Source: Rhodobacter sp.
GTDB lineage: Bacteria > Pseudomonadota > Alphaproteobacteria > Rhodobacterales > Rhodobacteraceae
Reading direction: 5' to 3'
Assembly: GCA_027484145.1 (NCBI GenBank)
Contig: JAIXUH010000007.1
Span: 186,001 to 250,000 of the forward strand
DNA: 64,000 nt
Every line of letters begins with the position of its first letter. The first letter of the stretch is position 1. The translations under genes were made by a program, and so were the position numbers. Under the pieces are notes generated by a model, which saw nothing but the letters and a program-made list of their open reading frames with translations, was not told the origin of the DNA and searched no databases. Of this stretch, positions 44,587-56,100 are shown one piece after another.

Positions 44587-47500
44587 TCAGGCATCAACGC
44601 CCGACCGCCCCGCCCGCATCGCCCTGCGCCGCGCCATCGCATCGGCCCGCGCATCGGCCTGCGTGGCGATTGCGGGTTGGAACGGCTGCGGCGCGGTCGC
44701 GGTGATGGCAGGCTTGGGCCGGTCATCCAGATGCGCGGCCAGCGCCTGCAGCGTGGGAAAGCGGAAGATATCGGTGATCGACAGTTTCGTCGCGCCAAGG
44801 CGTTCGCGGATCTCGCGGTGCGCCTGAACGGCCAGCAAGGAATGGCCGCCCAGCGCAAAGAAGTTGTCCTTTGCGCCCACCTTCGGCACGCCCAAAACCC
44901 GCGCCCAGATGGCGGCAATCTGCGATTCCACATCCGATTCCGGGGCCACGAACACCGCAGGCTCGGCCACCGTGGCCGATGGCGCGGGCAGGGCCTTGCG
45001 GTCCACCTTGCGGTTCGGCGTCAGGGGGAAGTGATCCAGCGCCACGAAATGCGACGGAACCATATGCTCGGGCAGCGCCGCAGCGAGTTCGGCCCGCAAC
45101 CCCGCCTCATGCGCCGTGCCGGTGACATAGGCCACCAGTCGCACATCACCGGGGCTGTCCTCGCGCGCCAGCACGACCGCTTGGCGCACGCAGGGTTGCG
45201 CCTCAAGCACAGCCTCGATCTCGCCCAACTCTATCCGGTAGCCGCGCAGTTTGACCTGATGGTCGGTGCGGCCAAGGAAATCGACCTTGCCATCGGCGCG
45301 GCGGCGCACAAGATCGCCCGTCCGATACATCCGCGCACCCCATGGCGTGGCACGGTCTTGCGTCACGAAAGGATCGGCCTTGAACCGGTCCTCGGTCAGG
45401 TCAGGGCGCTGCCAATAGCCGCGCGTCACGCCATCGCCGCCAATCCACAACTCGCCCGGCGTGCCCACCGGCACCGGGTTCATCGCCTCATCCAGCACGT
45501 AAAGCTGCTGATTGGCCAAGGGCGTGCCGATGTTGCTGACTGGCTCTGCCACACCAACCTCTTCGACCGACGACCAGATCGTGGTTTCCGTCGGGCCATA
45601 CATGTTCAGGATGCGCGCTGAACTGGCGCGCCGCAGATCGGCCACCAGCGCACCCGGCAAGGCCTCGCCCCCCACCATGATCGTGCGAACCCCCGCCAGC
45701 GCGTGGCGCGACTCGTCGTTCATCGCGATCATCCGCGCCATCGATGGCGTGCATTGCAGATGCGTCACCTCATGCCGGATCAGTTGTGCGGCAATCGACC
45801 AGTCGTCCGCAGCAACCCCGCCGCCCGCATTGGCGCGCTTGACCACCTCGGCCAGCGGATACAGCCCCTCCATCACCTGTTCCGGCGCGATGCCATAGTC
45901 GATCAGGCAGGCCACCTCGCCCACGCCGATCCGCTTGAGTTGTTCCACCCGCGCAATCGCATCATCCACCGTACCAAACAGGCCCGACTCCTCGAAATAT
46001 CGCTGGAAGGCAAAGTCGAGGATGCCTTCCAGTTCGTCCGGGCTCAGCGTCTGAATGTCGATGTCCATCGGCTTTGCCACGCCCTGCGGCTTTTTGAACG
46101 CCGGAAAGGCCCAAGCATATTGCTTGATCAGGGCGGCGGCCGAGCGCAGGTAATCCTTCATCGGGCCGCGTGCGACTTCGCGCGCATGGTCGCGGTCACG
46201 CGCGATAAAGGTGTGCAGCATCAAGGTCACGGTGTGGTTGGCCGGATCATGCCCCGCCGCACGCAAGGCTGCGTGATAGAGTTTGATCTTGTCGGCCACC
46301 TCATCGACCGATTGGCCCAGAAGATGGGTCAGCACATTTGCGCCCAGCGCGCCCGCTTCCTTCCATGTCTCGGGGTTGCCGGCGGTGGTGACCCACAGTG
46401 GCAGTTCCTTTGACACAGGCCGCGGCTGGCTGTGCACGGTGAATGTGCCGCCATTGGCAGTGGGAAACTCCACCCCCTCACCGCGCCACAGGCGGCGCAC
46501 CTGATCCGCTGCCGCGAACATCGCGGCCTTGTTGGCGGGAGGCGCGTTTTCCGGGCGCAGCACGAAATCATCCGGGTGCCAGCCGCTGGCAATCGCAATC
46601 GCGGCGCGCCCGTTTGTCAGGTTGTCGATCACCGCCCATTCTTCGGCAATCCGCGCCGGATGGTGCAAGGGCACCACGCAAGACCCCGCCCGCACGCCGA
46701 TGTTCTTGGTCACCGCTGCCACGGCAGCGCCAGTCACCGAGGGGTTCGGGTAAGGCCCGCCAAAGGCGTGGAAGTGCCGCTCGGGCGTCCATACGGCGAC
46801 GAACCCATGGCTGTCGGCAAACTTGGCCCCTTCCAGCAGCAGCTCATACTTCTTCGGCCCCGCCCCATCATCATTGCCCCAGTAATACAGCGAGAAATCC
46901 ATCTTCCGCGCGCTGGTGATGCGCCCCGAAGAGACCAGCGCCCGGTTCTCATCCGACGAAATGACGATCTTGAACCCGCGTGCCAGCGTCCAGAACAACT
47001 CCAGCACAGAAATGTCGAAGGACAACGAGGTGACGGCCAGCCATGTGCCCGGCTGCGGACCAATGCGCTGATCCATCCCGGTGAAGAAGTTGATGACGTT
47101 GCGGTGTTCCACCATCACGCCCTTGGGCCGCCCGGTCGATCCGCTGGTATAGATCATATAGGCCAGATCCGCGGGGGTGGCCCCCGACACAGGGTTCGCG
47201 TCAGAGGCCGCGCCAAGACGGCCATCGTTGTCAAGGCACAGCGTCGCCACGGTGTTCGGCAGCCCCGCCGCCAGATCAAGCTGCGTCACGATCACCGGGC
47301 AGGCGCTGTCCTCGATGTAAAGCGCGGTGCGGTCGGCCGGATAGGCCGGGTCCATCGGCACATAGGCCCCGCCCGCCTTATGAATGGCCAAGGCCCCCAC
47401 CAGCATGTCAAGGCTGCGGCGGATGTGCAGGCCCACCAGCGTGCCGGGGCGCACGCCCATGGCGATCAAAACATGCGCCGCCCGGTTGGCGCGGGCGTTC

Positions 47501-49161
47501 AGTTGGGCATAGCTCAGCGTCGTGCCTTCAAAGCTGACGGCGGGCGCATCGGGCGTGCGGGCCACCTGCGCCTCGAACGCGTGGTGCACGCACAGGTCAT
47601 GGCGCGGTGCCAGCGTCTGGTTCGCGTCATGCAAGGCCGCCCGCGCCTCATCCGGGTTCAGCGTGGCGGCATCGGCGGGGCTGGCATCGGCAGGCAGCGC
47701 ATCGAGTGCCCGCACGACAAAGGCAATCCGGTTGGCAAGGGCTTGCGCCGCCTCCAGCGGCAGGCGCGACAGATCGGCGTGCAGCGCATTGGCCGACAGC
47801 GTGATCACGGTGCCCGGGATCGCCGCCCTTGTGGCTGACAGGCCCACCTGCGGTGTGGGCAGCGCGGCAAGGGCCACGTCGCGAGTCATCAGGTCCAGCG
47901 GAAAGGCCGGGGTGGCGCGCCCCTCGGCCAGTGCCGCATCCAACGCGGCCACGGCCTTCGCCATAGGCGGCGTCGCATCGGCGCGCAGCGGTACCCACGC
48001 GCTGTTGTAACCGGGCAGGCCGGGGCCAGTGCTGAAGGCAAGGTCCCCAGCGCCTTGCCCGCTGATCCGCGCGGCGGCCAGCGCCAGCAGCGCCAGTGCG
48101 CGCCCTTTGTCCATCGCAGGCAAGGCCAGAGGTAGCGTGGCCCACTCTGCCGCGCCATCGCCCTGAACCGGGACCAGCGCCAAGGGCTGCATTGCCCCCA
48201 GACGGCGGCGCAAACGGCCATCGGCAGGCGCAAGCGCGGCAAGGGCTGCGGTCAGCGCATCAGCATCACTCAGGGCAGGCAGCACGTCATCGGAAATGCT
48301 TGCCGGGCTGACCGGCAGGCCCTTGACCTGACAGGTCAGACGGTTGAGCCGCACCGCACCCGTGGCGCAGGCGACCACCAGCCCTTCATCCGACACCGAC
48401 AGCACCGCGCCCGGCGCGCCCGCACCGGCGGCAACCTCGGCGCTGCCCACGTTCAGCACGCCCTTCCCTGTAGCGATCTTGGCCGTTGTCAGCGGGTTCC
48501 AGTAACGCCCATGATCCAGCGCCCGCACCATCCGCGCGACCGCTTCGGCGCTATCACTGAAGTCCAGCCGCCCAAAGGCACGCGGGCGGTCGGCACGCAA
48601 ATACAGGCTGCGGCGCGACAGATCCTGCGGCACCGGGCGCAAGCCGGTTTCCAACTGCCCCATCAACGCGGGGAAACTGTCCAGCGCCGCCTCATAGGCC
48701 TTGGTGTTCAGCGTCAGCGCCGTGTCGGTGGCGGCAATGTCGAACATGCGCTGTTCCAGCACATCGCCCTCATCCACCCCGCCGCGGATCAGGTGCCACG
48801 AGATTCCATGCCGCACCTCGCCGTTCAACAGCGCCCAAACCGGGGCATTCAACCCGGCATAGGCGGGCAAGGGGCCATCGTGAAAGTTCACCGCCCCCTT
48901 GTCGGCCAAGGCCAATACCGCCGCCGGAATGACCGTCAGGTTCGCCACCGACAACAGCCAATCCACCCGCATCCCAGCCAGACGCAAGGCAAGGTCGGCC
49001 CCCGGCACCTCGACCCGCAGGCCGCGCGCCATCGCCCAGTCGCCCACCGCCGCATTCCGGGTTGCAACGGCAGCCACCGCATGACCCCGCGCCAGCCACA
49101 GATCAACGCAGTGTTGCGTCAGGGATTCATTGCCGATGAACAGGGCGGTGTGACGGGTCAT
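44587..49161 (-). CDS. NRPS: formyltransferase - truncated C-like - A domain with inserted luciferase-like monooxygenase - carrier protein
   Basis: 1524 residues. (1) 1-250: formyltransferase of the methionyl-tRNA formyltransferase type, with N92, H94 (VNFHDGPLPAYAGLN) and D130 (GGVDEGD). (2) about 320-505: looks like the C-terminal half of a condensation domain; HHxxxDG is absent. (3) adenylation domain from about 520: A3 YTSGSTGRPKG (671-681), A4 LSFDISVLELF (713-723). Directly after A4, residues about 740-1110 are an FMN-dependent luciferase-like monooxygenase of the MupA/Atu3671 family (DFSLYYWGNDDG, ERHFHAFGG, IASGWHPDDFV). The A domain resumes with MYGPTETTIWSS, YRTGDLVRR and NRKVDRKALP (catalytic K1385). 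(4) carrier protein DNFFALGGHSLLA (S1441 phosphopantetheinylated). It would activate an amino acid, oxygenate and possibly formylate it. Last gene of the PKS operon. Confidence 0.93.
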   Translation of the reverse strand: MTRHTALFIGNESLTQHCVDLWLARGHAVAAVATRNAAVGDWAMARGLRVEVPGADLALRLAGMRVDWLLSVANLTVIPAAVLALADKGAVNFHDGPLPAYAGLNAPVWALLNGEVRHGISWHLIRGGVDEGDVLEQRMFDIAATDTALTLNTKAYEAALDSFPALMGQLETGLRPVPQDLSRRSLYLRADRPRAFGRLDFSDSAEAVARMVRALDHGRYWNPLTTAKIATGKGVLNVGSAEVAAGAGAPGAVLSVSDEGLVVACATGAVRLNRLTCQVKGLPVSPASISDDVLPALSDADALTAALAALAPADGRLRRRLGAMQPLALVPVQGDGAAEWATLPLALPAMDKGRALALLALAAARISGQGAGDLAFSTGPGLPGYNSAWVPLRADATPPMAKAVAALDAALAEGRATPAFPLDLMTRDVALAALPTPQVGLSATRAAIPGTVITLSANALHADLSRLPLEAAQALANRIAFVVRALDALPADASPADAATLNPDEARAALHDANQTLAPRHDLCVHHAFEAQVARTPDAPAVSFEGTTLSYAQLNARANRAAHVLIAMGVRPGTLVGLHIRRSLDMLVGALAIHKAGGAYVPMDPAYPADRTALYIEDSACPVIVTQLDLAAGLPNTVATLCLDNDGRLGAASDANPVSGATPADLAYMIYTSGSTGRPKGVMVEHRNVINFFTGMDQRIGPQPGTWLAVTSLSFDISVLELFWTLARGFKIVISSDENRALVSSGRITSARKMDFSLYYWGNDDGAGPKKYELLLEGAKFADSHGFVAVWTPERHFHAFGGPYPNPSVTGAAVAAVTKNIGVRAGSCVVPLHHPARIAEEWAVIDNLTNGRAAIAIASGWHPDDFVLRPENAPPANKAAMFAAADQVRRLWRGEGVEFPTANGGTFTVHSQPRPVSKELPLWVTTAGNPETWKEAGALGANVLTHLLGQSVDEVADKIKLYHAALRAAGHDPANHTVTLMLHTFIARDRDHAREVARGPMKDYLRSAAALIKQYAWAFPAFKKPQGVAKPMDIDIQTLSPDELEGILDFAFQRYFEESGLFGTVDDAIARVEQLKRIGVGEVACLIDYGIAPEQVMEGLYPLAEVVKRANAGGGVAADDWSIAAQLIRHEVTHLQCTPSMARMIAMNDESRHALAGVRTIMVGGEALPGALVADLRRASSARILNMYGPTETTIWSSVEEVGVAEPVSNIGTPLANQQLYVLDEAMNPVPVGTPGELWIGGDGVTRGYWQRPDLTEDRFKADPFVTQDRATPWGARMYRTGDLVRRRADGKVDFLGRTDHQVKLRGYRIELGEIEAVLEAQPCVRQAVVLAREDSPGDVRLVAYVTGTAHEAGLRAELAAALPEHMVPSHFVALDHFPLTPNRKVDRKALPAPSATVAEPAVFVAPESDVESQIAAIWARVLGVPKVGAKDNFFALGGHSLLAVQAHREIRERLGATKLSITDIFRFPTLQALAAHLDDRPKPAITATAPQPFQPAIATQADARADAMARRRAMRAGRSGVDA

Positions 49162-49180
49162 CTTCTTCTCCTTCCCGCGG

Positions 49181-50182
49181 TCAGCGGGCGGGTTTGGGGT
49201 TGACCGCACGGTCGGCGCGCGGCCAAAGCGACCGCACCGCCGAAGCAAGGGCATGCGCGGCCATGTCAGTCAGATAATGCGGCGGGTCGATGAAATCCTT
49301 GCGCTGGATCAAGGCCCTGATCCGCCAGATCACCCCGCCCGCCAGATGGGCCAGCGTGGCCGCAGCGGCATAGCCCGGCCCCCGCGTCTTGGTGTAGAAA
49401 TAGAGCCGCGAGTCGAGCCAAAAGCGCGGAATGCGCTCCCATGTCTTCATGCCGGTCGAAACCGAGCCAATATGCGCCACGCGGCTTTCCACCACATAAT
49501 CCGTGGGCCAGCCCGCACGCGCGGCCCGCAGGCACAGCTCGGTTTCCTCGAAATACAAAAAGAACCGCTCGTCAAACAAGCCGATCCGGTCCAGCACCGA
49601 TTGGCGCATCATCAGGCTGGCCCCTGCCAACCAATCCACCCGTTGCGTCGTCACAGGCAAGGGCGGCGCGACGATTGCCTTGCGCAACAACCGGCTGACC
49701 GGGCCGAACCGCGCCGCCTGCTCCAACTCGCCAGCGATAGAGGGGAAGCGAAAGGCGGTATGGTGCGGATCGCCCTCGGGGCCGTGAATATGGCTTCCGG
49801 CAAAACCGGTGGCGGGGTGGCTTTCCAGATGCACCAGAAGCGCACGAATGGCATCAGGCGCGGGGAAGGCATCCGAGTTCAGGATATAGGCATAGTCGGG
49901 CTTGGCCCCCCCCGGCAGGCCCGCCCGAATACCCACGTTGTTGCCCGCGCCAAAGCCGCCGTTGCGCCCCGACTGGATCACCCGCACCCGGTGCGGCCCC
50001 ACATCCCAGCCGCGCGACACCACGGCGGCAGAAAGCACCTCGAAACTGCCGTCGCCCGAGTCATTGTCGACGATGGTCAGCGCGCCGTCGATGCCGTCCA
50101 TGGCGATCAGCGCTGCCTCGGCCGCGCGCAAGGTCATCTCGGCCGTGCGCCAGTTCAGGATCACCGTCAGCACCGTTGCCAT
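49181..50182 (-). CDS. Glycosyltransferase family 2 (rhamnosyltransferase-like)
   Basis: 333 residues. GT-A fold with VLTVILNWRTAEMTLRA at the start, IVDNDSGDGS, NGGFGAGNNVGIRAG, ILNSDAFPAPDAI (metal-binding N-S-D in place of DXD) and WLAGASLMMRQSVLDRIGLFDERFFLYFEETELCLR (acceptor region), which are typical of WcaA/RfbF-like enzymes that add rhamnose or similar sugars. It sits two bases after the PKS stop and 19 bases before the NRPS start, so it belongs to the same transcript as the assembly-line genes. It is likely to glycosylate the PKS/NRPS product or a lipid-linked repeat unit. Confidence 0.9.
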   Translation of the reverse strand: MATVLTVILNWRTAEMTLRAAEAALIAMDGIDGALTIVDNDSGDGSFEVLSAAVVSRGWDVGPHRVRVIQSGRNGGFGAGNNVGIRAGLPGGAKPDYAYILNSDAFPAPDAIRALLVHLESHPATGFAGSHIHGPEGDPHHTAFRFPSIAGELEQAARFGPVSRLLRKAIVAPPLPVTTQRVDWLAGASLMMRQSVLDRIGLFDERFFLYFEETELCLRAARAGWPTDYVVESRVAHIGSVSTGMKTWERIPRFWLDSRLYFYTKTRGPGYAAAATLAHLAGGVIWRIRALIQRKDFIDPPHYLTDMAAHALASAVRSLWPRADRAVNPKPAR

Positions 50183-50184
50183 GG

Positions 50185-53100
50185 CTATTCCGCCGCCGTG
50201 GCAAGGGGTTGCGGTTCCGGTGCCGCCTCGGCCGCCGCGACAAAGCGCTTCATCTGCGCCGCCAGAACGCGGACATTCGGCTCCAACACCATGCTGTCAT
50301 GATCCCCCGGTACCTCGATCACCTGCAAGGCGGGGGCAAAGCGTGTCAGGTCGTTGTCGGGGAACACGAACTCGCGCGCGGCACTGACCCAGCGCCCCCC
50401 CGTCACCTGCCAGCAAAGGTCCAGCGGCGGGCGGAACAGTACCGTGGCCCCCGTGCGCGGCTGCATGTCATAGCGCGGCAAGGCGCTGCGGAATGCGGCC
50501 TCGATGGCGGCGTTGTTGAATTGCGCCGCATCAACCTGCCCTGCCCCTTCGCGCAACGTCGCCTTGTACGCCTGCTTGTCACGCCACCAGCGCGCCACAA
50601 AGGCCGGGCCGCCTTCGCGCAGTTCCGCCATGCGGATCATCAACTTGTCCAGCTTTGACAGCGTGGGCCGCATCGGAATAGGCGTATCCAGCAACACCAC
50701 CAGCGGCACAGCCTCGCCCGCCGCTTCCAGTTGCCGGGCAATTTCCCACGCGATCAGCCCGCCGCCCGAGAAGCCGCCCAACAGATAGGGGCCGTGCGGC
50801 TGCACTTGCCGCATTTCGGCAATGTAATCCCGCGCCGCATCGACAAAACTGTCGTGCGGGGCGGCGTCGCCATAAAGGCCGCGGGCCTGCAACCCATAGA
50901 ACGGGCGATCCCCGCCCAAAAGCTGCGCCAGATGGCGCAGGTTCAGCACATTGCCGAACATCCCCGCGACAAGGAAGAACGGCGTCCGCGCGCCCCCCTC
51001 GCCCCGGTGCATCGGCACGATATGGGTAAAGCGCCGCTGCGGCGCGCGCGGGGCGGCATCGGGCTTGGCCACTTCATCCGGCAGGCCGATCTGGTCGATG
51101 ATCAGCGCGGCACAGGCGGCCACCGTCGGCGCCTCGAACAGGATCGAGATCGGGAAATCAACGCGATACGCCTTTTTCACCATGGCAAACAGGCGCACGG
51201 CAATCAGGCTGTGGCCGCCAAGGTCAAAGAAACTGTCCTCGACCCCCACCTTGCCCACGCCCAGCAGGTCCTGCCAGAACCCGGTCAGCGTGCGTTCCAC
51301 ATCATTGCGCGGTTCCACATATTCGCTGTCCAGATCGGGGCGTTCAAAGCTGGTGCCTTCGGCCTTGGACTCAAGGCTGGCCGCCGTCTGGCGCACCAGC
51401 GCGGGCAGGTCCAATGACGACACGATGATCTGCGACAGCCCCATTCCGGCGGCACGGGCAAAGGCTGCCGCCCCTTCTTCCGGCCGGATCCCCTGGCTGA
51501 ACGCATGCATCAGCCGTTCTTCGGCAGGCGACATCGGCTTGGCCGCCACATCGTCAAACACAAGGCTGCGCGGGTCGGGCGCGCTCAGCATCAGCCCGCC
51601 TTCCAGCCGGTGCATGGTAAAGCCGCTGACCTCGATACAGACCTCACCCTCGGGCGTGGCAAGGGTTACGTCAAAACTGGCGGTCGTGCGTGTGGCACTG
51701 ACAGGCCCCGCCAGCCGTACATGGCTGACAATGCGCGCGGGCAAGGGGCGGTAGACGCGCAGCCGGGCATAGGACACCGGCACCCAAAGATGCGTCGGCT
51801 GATAGCCCGCGATCAGGTCCATCGCCCAGCCCGTCGCAAGGTCCATCAGCGCCGGGTGGATCAGCCATTCCCCCGCTTCGGCCGCAAAGGGCGCGGGCAG
51901 GTGCAGCGCCGCCAACCCCTCGCCCGACCCCGTCGTGCGGCTGCCGAGCACACGCCAGCGCGGACCAAAGGCCAGATGCGCCTCTTGCGGGCTTTCCAAT
52001 CCCTCGCCCACCTCGGGCGCAGGCAGGCGTGCGGCAATTGCCGCAGGGTCAATACGCGGGGCCACGGCCTGCAAGGGCAGCAGGCGGGCGGTGGCATGCT
52101 GCAGCCACCCCGTGCGCCCCTTGACCACATGCGCCGATTGCAGGTCAAAGCCGTAACCTTCGTCGCTGCGCGTCAGGCGGGCGCGGATCGGGCGCGCAGC
52201 GCCATCATCCACATCCAGCGCACGAAAGAACGTCAGATCGCGAATCTCGAACGACGTGCCTTCGCCCATGGCCTGCATCGCCTCGGCCATCACCTCCAGA
52301 TAGCCGGTGCCGGGCACCAGCGCCTGTCCGGCCTTGGTGCGGTGGCCATCCAGAACCCAGCGGTCGGTGCCATACTGCGCCGTGAAGATACGGTTGCCCG
52401 CCTTGTCAAACCCGGCCTCATCCAGCAGGGCTGCGCGGATCGGCAGGCGCGGCGCCTCGGGGCGACCCGTCCGGTCAGCCAAAGCTTCGGCGGCCATGCC
52501 CACGCCTTGCCAGATGCCCCAGTTCAGCGCGATCACCCGCGTCTTGCCGCCCGCGCGATGCTTGGCATAGGCGTTGAGGTATTCGTTGGCGGCCACATAG
52601 TCGATCTGCCCCGCCGGCCCCGTCACCGTGGAGGTGGACGAAAACAGCACCAGCAGCGCAAGCGTGCCATCGGGGAACAACCGTTCCAACACCTGCGTAC
52701 CGTGCAGCTTTGGCGCGAAAACCTCTTCCACCTCGGCGGGGGATTTGGTCAGGATCGGGCCGTCATCCACCACACCGGCGGCATGGATCACCGCATGAAC
52801 CGGGCCAAAGCGCGCCTCGCCCGCCCGCTTTGCTGCCTCCATCTCGACCACATTCGCCACATCGGCCTGCGCCACCAGCACCTCGGCCCCCAAAGCCTCC
52901 AGCCGCTGCAGGGCAAGGATGCGCCGGGCCATCGGGTCATCCGGGCCCGAACCCGCCACAAGCTGCGCCCATTTCGCCCGGTCTGGCAGCGCACGCCGGG
53001 CAATCAGCGTGATACGCACAGCAAAGCGGCGGATCAGATCCTCGGCCACTGTCAGGCCGATGCCGCCAAAGCCGCCGGTGATCAGCACATGCGCGCCCTG

Positions 53101-56100
53101 CGGCAGCGTCAGCGCCGCATCCGGCAGGCGCGCGGGTTTCAGCCCGGCCTCATAACGCCGCGCGCCGCGCAGCGCGGCCAGCACCGGGGAGGCTGACAGC
53201 AATTCCTCAATCACCGCCGTGGCCTCCGGGGCCTTGCCTGGGGCCGGAATATCCAACAGCCCCACCGTCACCCCCGGAAATTCGCGCGCAATCACGCGGG
53301 CGGGGCCAAGCACCATCGCCTTTTCCGGATAGGGCAACGCCTCGTCCCGCACCTGCGCGGCCCCGGTTGTGACCACACTGATGTGGATCGGTCGCGGCAG
53401 GTTTTCCTCGGCCATCGCCTGCGCCAGAAACATCAGGGAATAGAACCCCTGTTCAATGTTGCGGTGCAGGAAGCTGGAGCCGGGGCGGAAGGTTTCCCGC
53501 GCCGTCACCAGCCAGAAATGCGCGATCCGGTTCGGGGCCTGCCCATGGGCCACCAGATCACGGATCAGCGCGTCATACCCTTCGCGCCCGCGTTCGGGCG
53601 ACAGGACATACTGCCCCCGGTCATCGCGCGCGAAACTGTCGCCCGCGCGCACGATTGTCACCCGGTGCCCGGCGCGGGCCAGCACATCGGCCGCCGCCTG
53701 CCCCACACCGGCGTCATCCACAAAGATCAGCCAGTTCTGCGCCGCTGCATCGGCCAGATCGTCGATCTCCTGCCCGGCGGCCACCGTGCGCCAATGCGGC
53801 TTCCATCCCCAATCGGCCAGATCGGCGGCCCGTGCGGGCAGCGCCTCGGCCTCGGCCTGCGCATGGGTGCCGGGGGCGATGAAATAGGGTTTGCGCTGAA
53901 AGGCATAGGTCGGCAGCGGCACGCGGTTGCGCCGCGCCTCGCCCCAGATCGGTTCCCAATCCACCGGCACGCCGCAGGCCCAAAGCCGCGCGATCGTCGC
54001 CATATGCCACGCATCATCGGCCATGGCCTGTTCCGGATGGCGCAGCGCCGCGATCACCTGCCCCGACGCCACACCATTGGCCTGCGCCAGCGACGACAGC
54101 GCCCGCCCCGGCCCCATCTCCAGATAGACGCGCCCCGGCACCGCCATCAGCGTTTCCATGCAGGTCTTGAAATCGACCGTGCCGCGCAGATGGGCCACCC
54201 AGTATTCAGGATCAGTCGCCTGTGCCGCCGTCAGTTCTTGCCCGGTGCGGTTCGAAAGGATGGGCACGCGCGGCGCATGCAGGGGAATCGAGCGCAGATA
54301 ATCACCAAACCGCGACAGGATCGGCGCCAGCATCCGCGAATGGGCCGCGATGTCGATGGCGATGCGGGTGGTCTCGACGTCTGAACTGGAAAGCCACAGC
54401 GCGAAACGATCGAGCAGATCATCAGGGCCGGACACGACGCAAAGCTTGGGCGCATTGACCGACGCCAGATCAAGCTGTGCAGTCGGATCGGGGGCCAGCC
54501 CCCGAGCCCCCGGGATATTTTCGGACAGAAAATGGTTGAAACGGTCAAGGTCGGCGCGCAGATCGGCCTCGGCCATCGGCACCGACAGCATGCCGCCGGG
54601 GGGGATCGTATCGAACAACTGGCCGCGCAAGTGGACAAGGCCAATGCAATCCTCAAAACTCATCACCCCGGCCAAGGCGGCGGCAGTGTTTTCGCCCATC
54701 GAATGGCCGACAAAGGCGGTGGGTTTGACGCCCCAGCTTTGGAACAGCATGGCCAGCGCATATTCCGTGATCATGATCAGCGGCAATTGCACCGACGGCT
54801 TTTTCAGCGTGGCGTTTGCGGCAGCCTCGGCCCCCGGTTCGGGCAGCCACAGGGCACGGATATTATAGTCAAGCTTTGGTTCCAGCACGGCGAGGCCACG
54901 GTCCATCCAATCGGCAAAGACGGGTTCAGTCTCATAAAGGTCGCGCGCCATGCCGGCATATTGCGCGCCCCCGCCGGGGAACATGAACACCACCTCGGGG
55001 TCGTCACCCAGCCAGTCGTGCGTGAATACCCGGCGGCTGTCGGCGCCTTCCAGCAGGCGCGCGGCCTCGTCATGGCTGGCGGCCACCAGAACACGGCGCT
55101 TTTCAAACGCACGGCGGCCGTGTTTCAGCGCCCAGGCGATATCGGGCAGGGGATCATCGGTCTGGCGCAGATGGGCGGCAAGCCGGGCACTGGCCCCATC
55201 CAGCGCAGCCTTGGACCTGGCTGAGAGCACGATGGGCTGAAATGGCCAGTCGCTTTGCCCCGACTCGGCCCGCATCGGCGCCTCTTCCAACACGGCATGG
55301 GCATTGGTGCCACCTACGCCCAGCGAGTTGACCCCGGCGCGCCGGGGGGTATCGCTGACCCAGTCGGTCAGCCGGTCGTTGACCCGAAAGGGGCTGCTGT
55401 CGAAATCGATGGCGGGGTTCGGCGCCTCATAGCCCAGGCTGGGGGGCAGTTGGCGATGGTGCAGCGACAGCGCCACCTTGATCAGGCTGGCCACGCCCGC
55501 CGCCGTATCCAGATGGCCGATGTTGGTTTTCACGCTGCCAATCCGGCAGGTTCCCACCGCATCGGTGGTGTCGCGGAAGGCCGCCGTCAGGGCCGCCACC
55601 TCGATCGGGTCACCCAAATAGGTGCCGGTGCCATGGCATTCCACATAGCTCACGCTGTCGGCGGTCACACCCGCCATCGCTTGCGCCTCGGCAATGCAGC
55701 GGGCCTGCCCATCGACCGACGGGGCGAGATACCCCGCCTTGGCCGCGCCGTCGTTGTTGACGGCAGAGCCCTTGATGATCGCCCAGATATGGTCGCCGTC
55801 GCGGATCGCATCGCGCAACCGCCGCAGCACCACGCAGCCCGCGCCCGAGCCAAACACCGTGCCTTGCGCGCGGTGGTCAAAGGCATGGCAATGGCCATCG
55901 GGCGACAAAATCTCGCCTTCGGTGAACAGATAGCCCCGCGCATGCGGCAACTCGATGGTCACCCCACCGGCCAGCGCCATGTCACATTCGCCATTCAGCA
56001 GCGCCTGAGTGGCATAATGCACGGCCACCAGCGAGGTGGAACATGCCGTCTGCACGTTGATGCTGGGGCCTTTCAGATCAAAGATATGGCTGGCGCGGGT

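Noticed and set aside
51505-53196. 563-codon plus-strand frame inside the PKS gene
   Set aside because: Antisense to conserved KR and DH domains; Arg/His/Gln-rich shadow.
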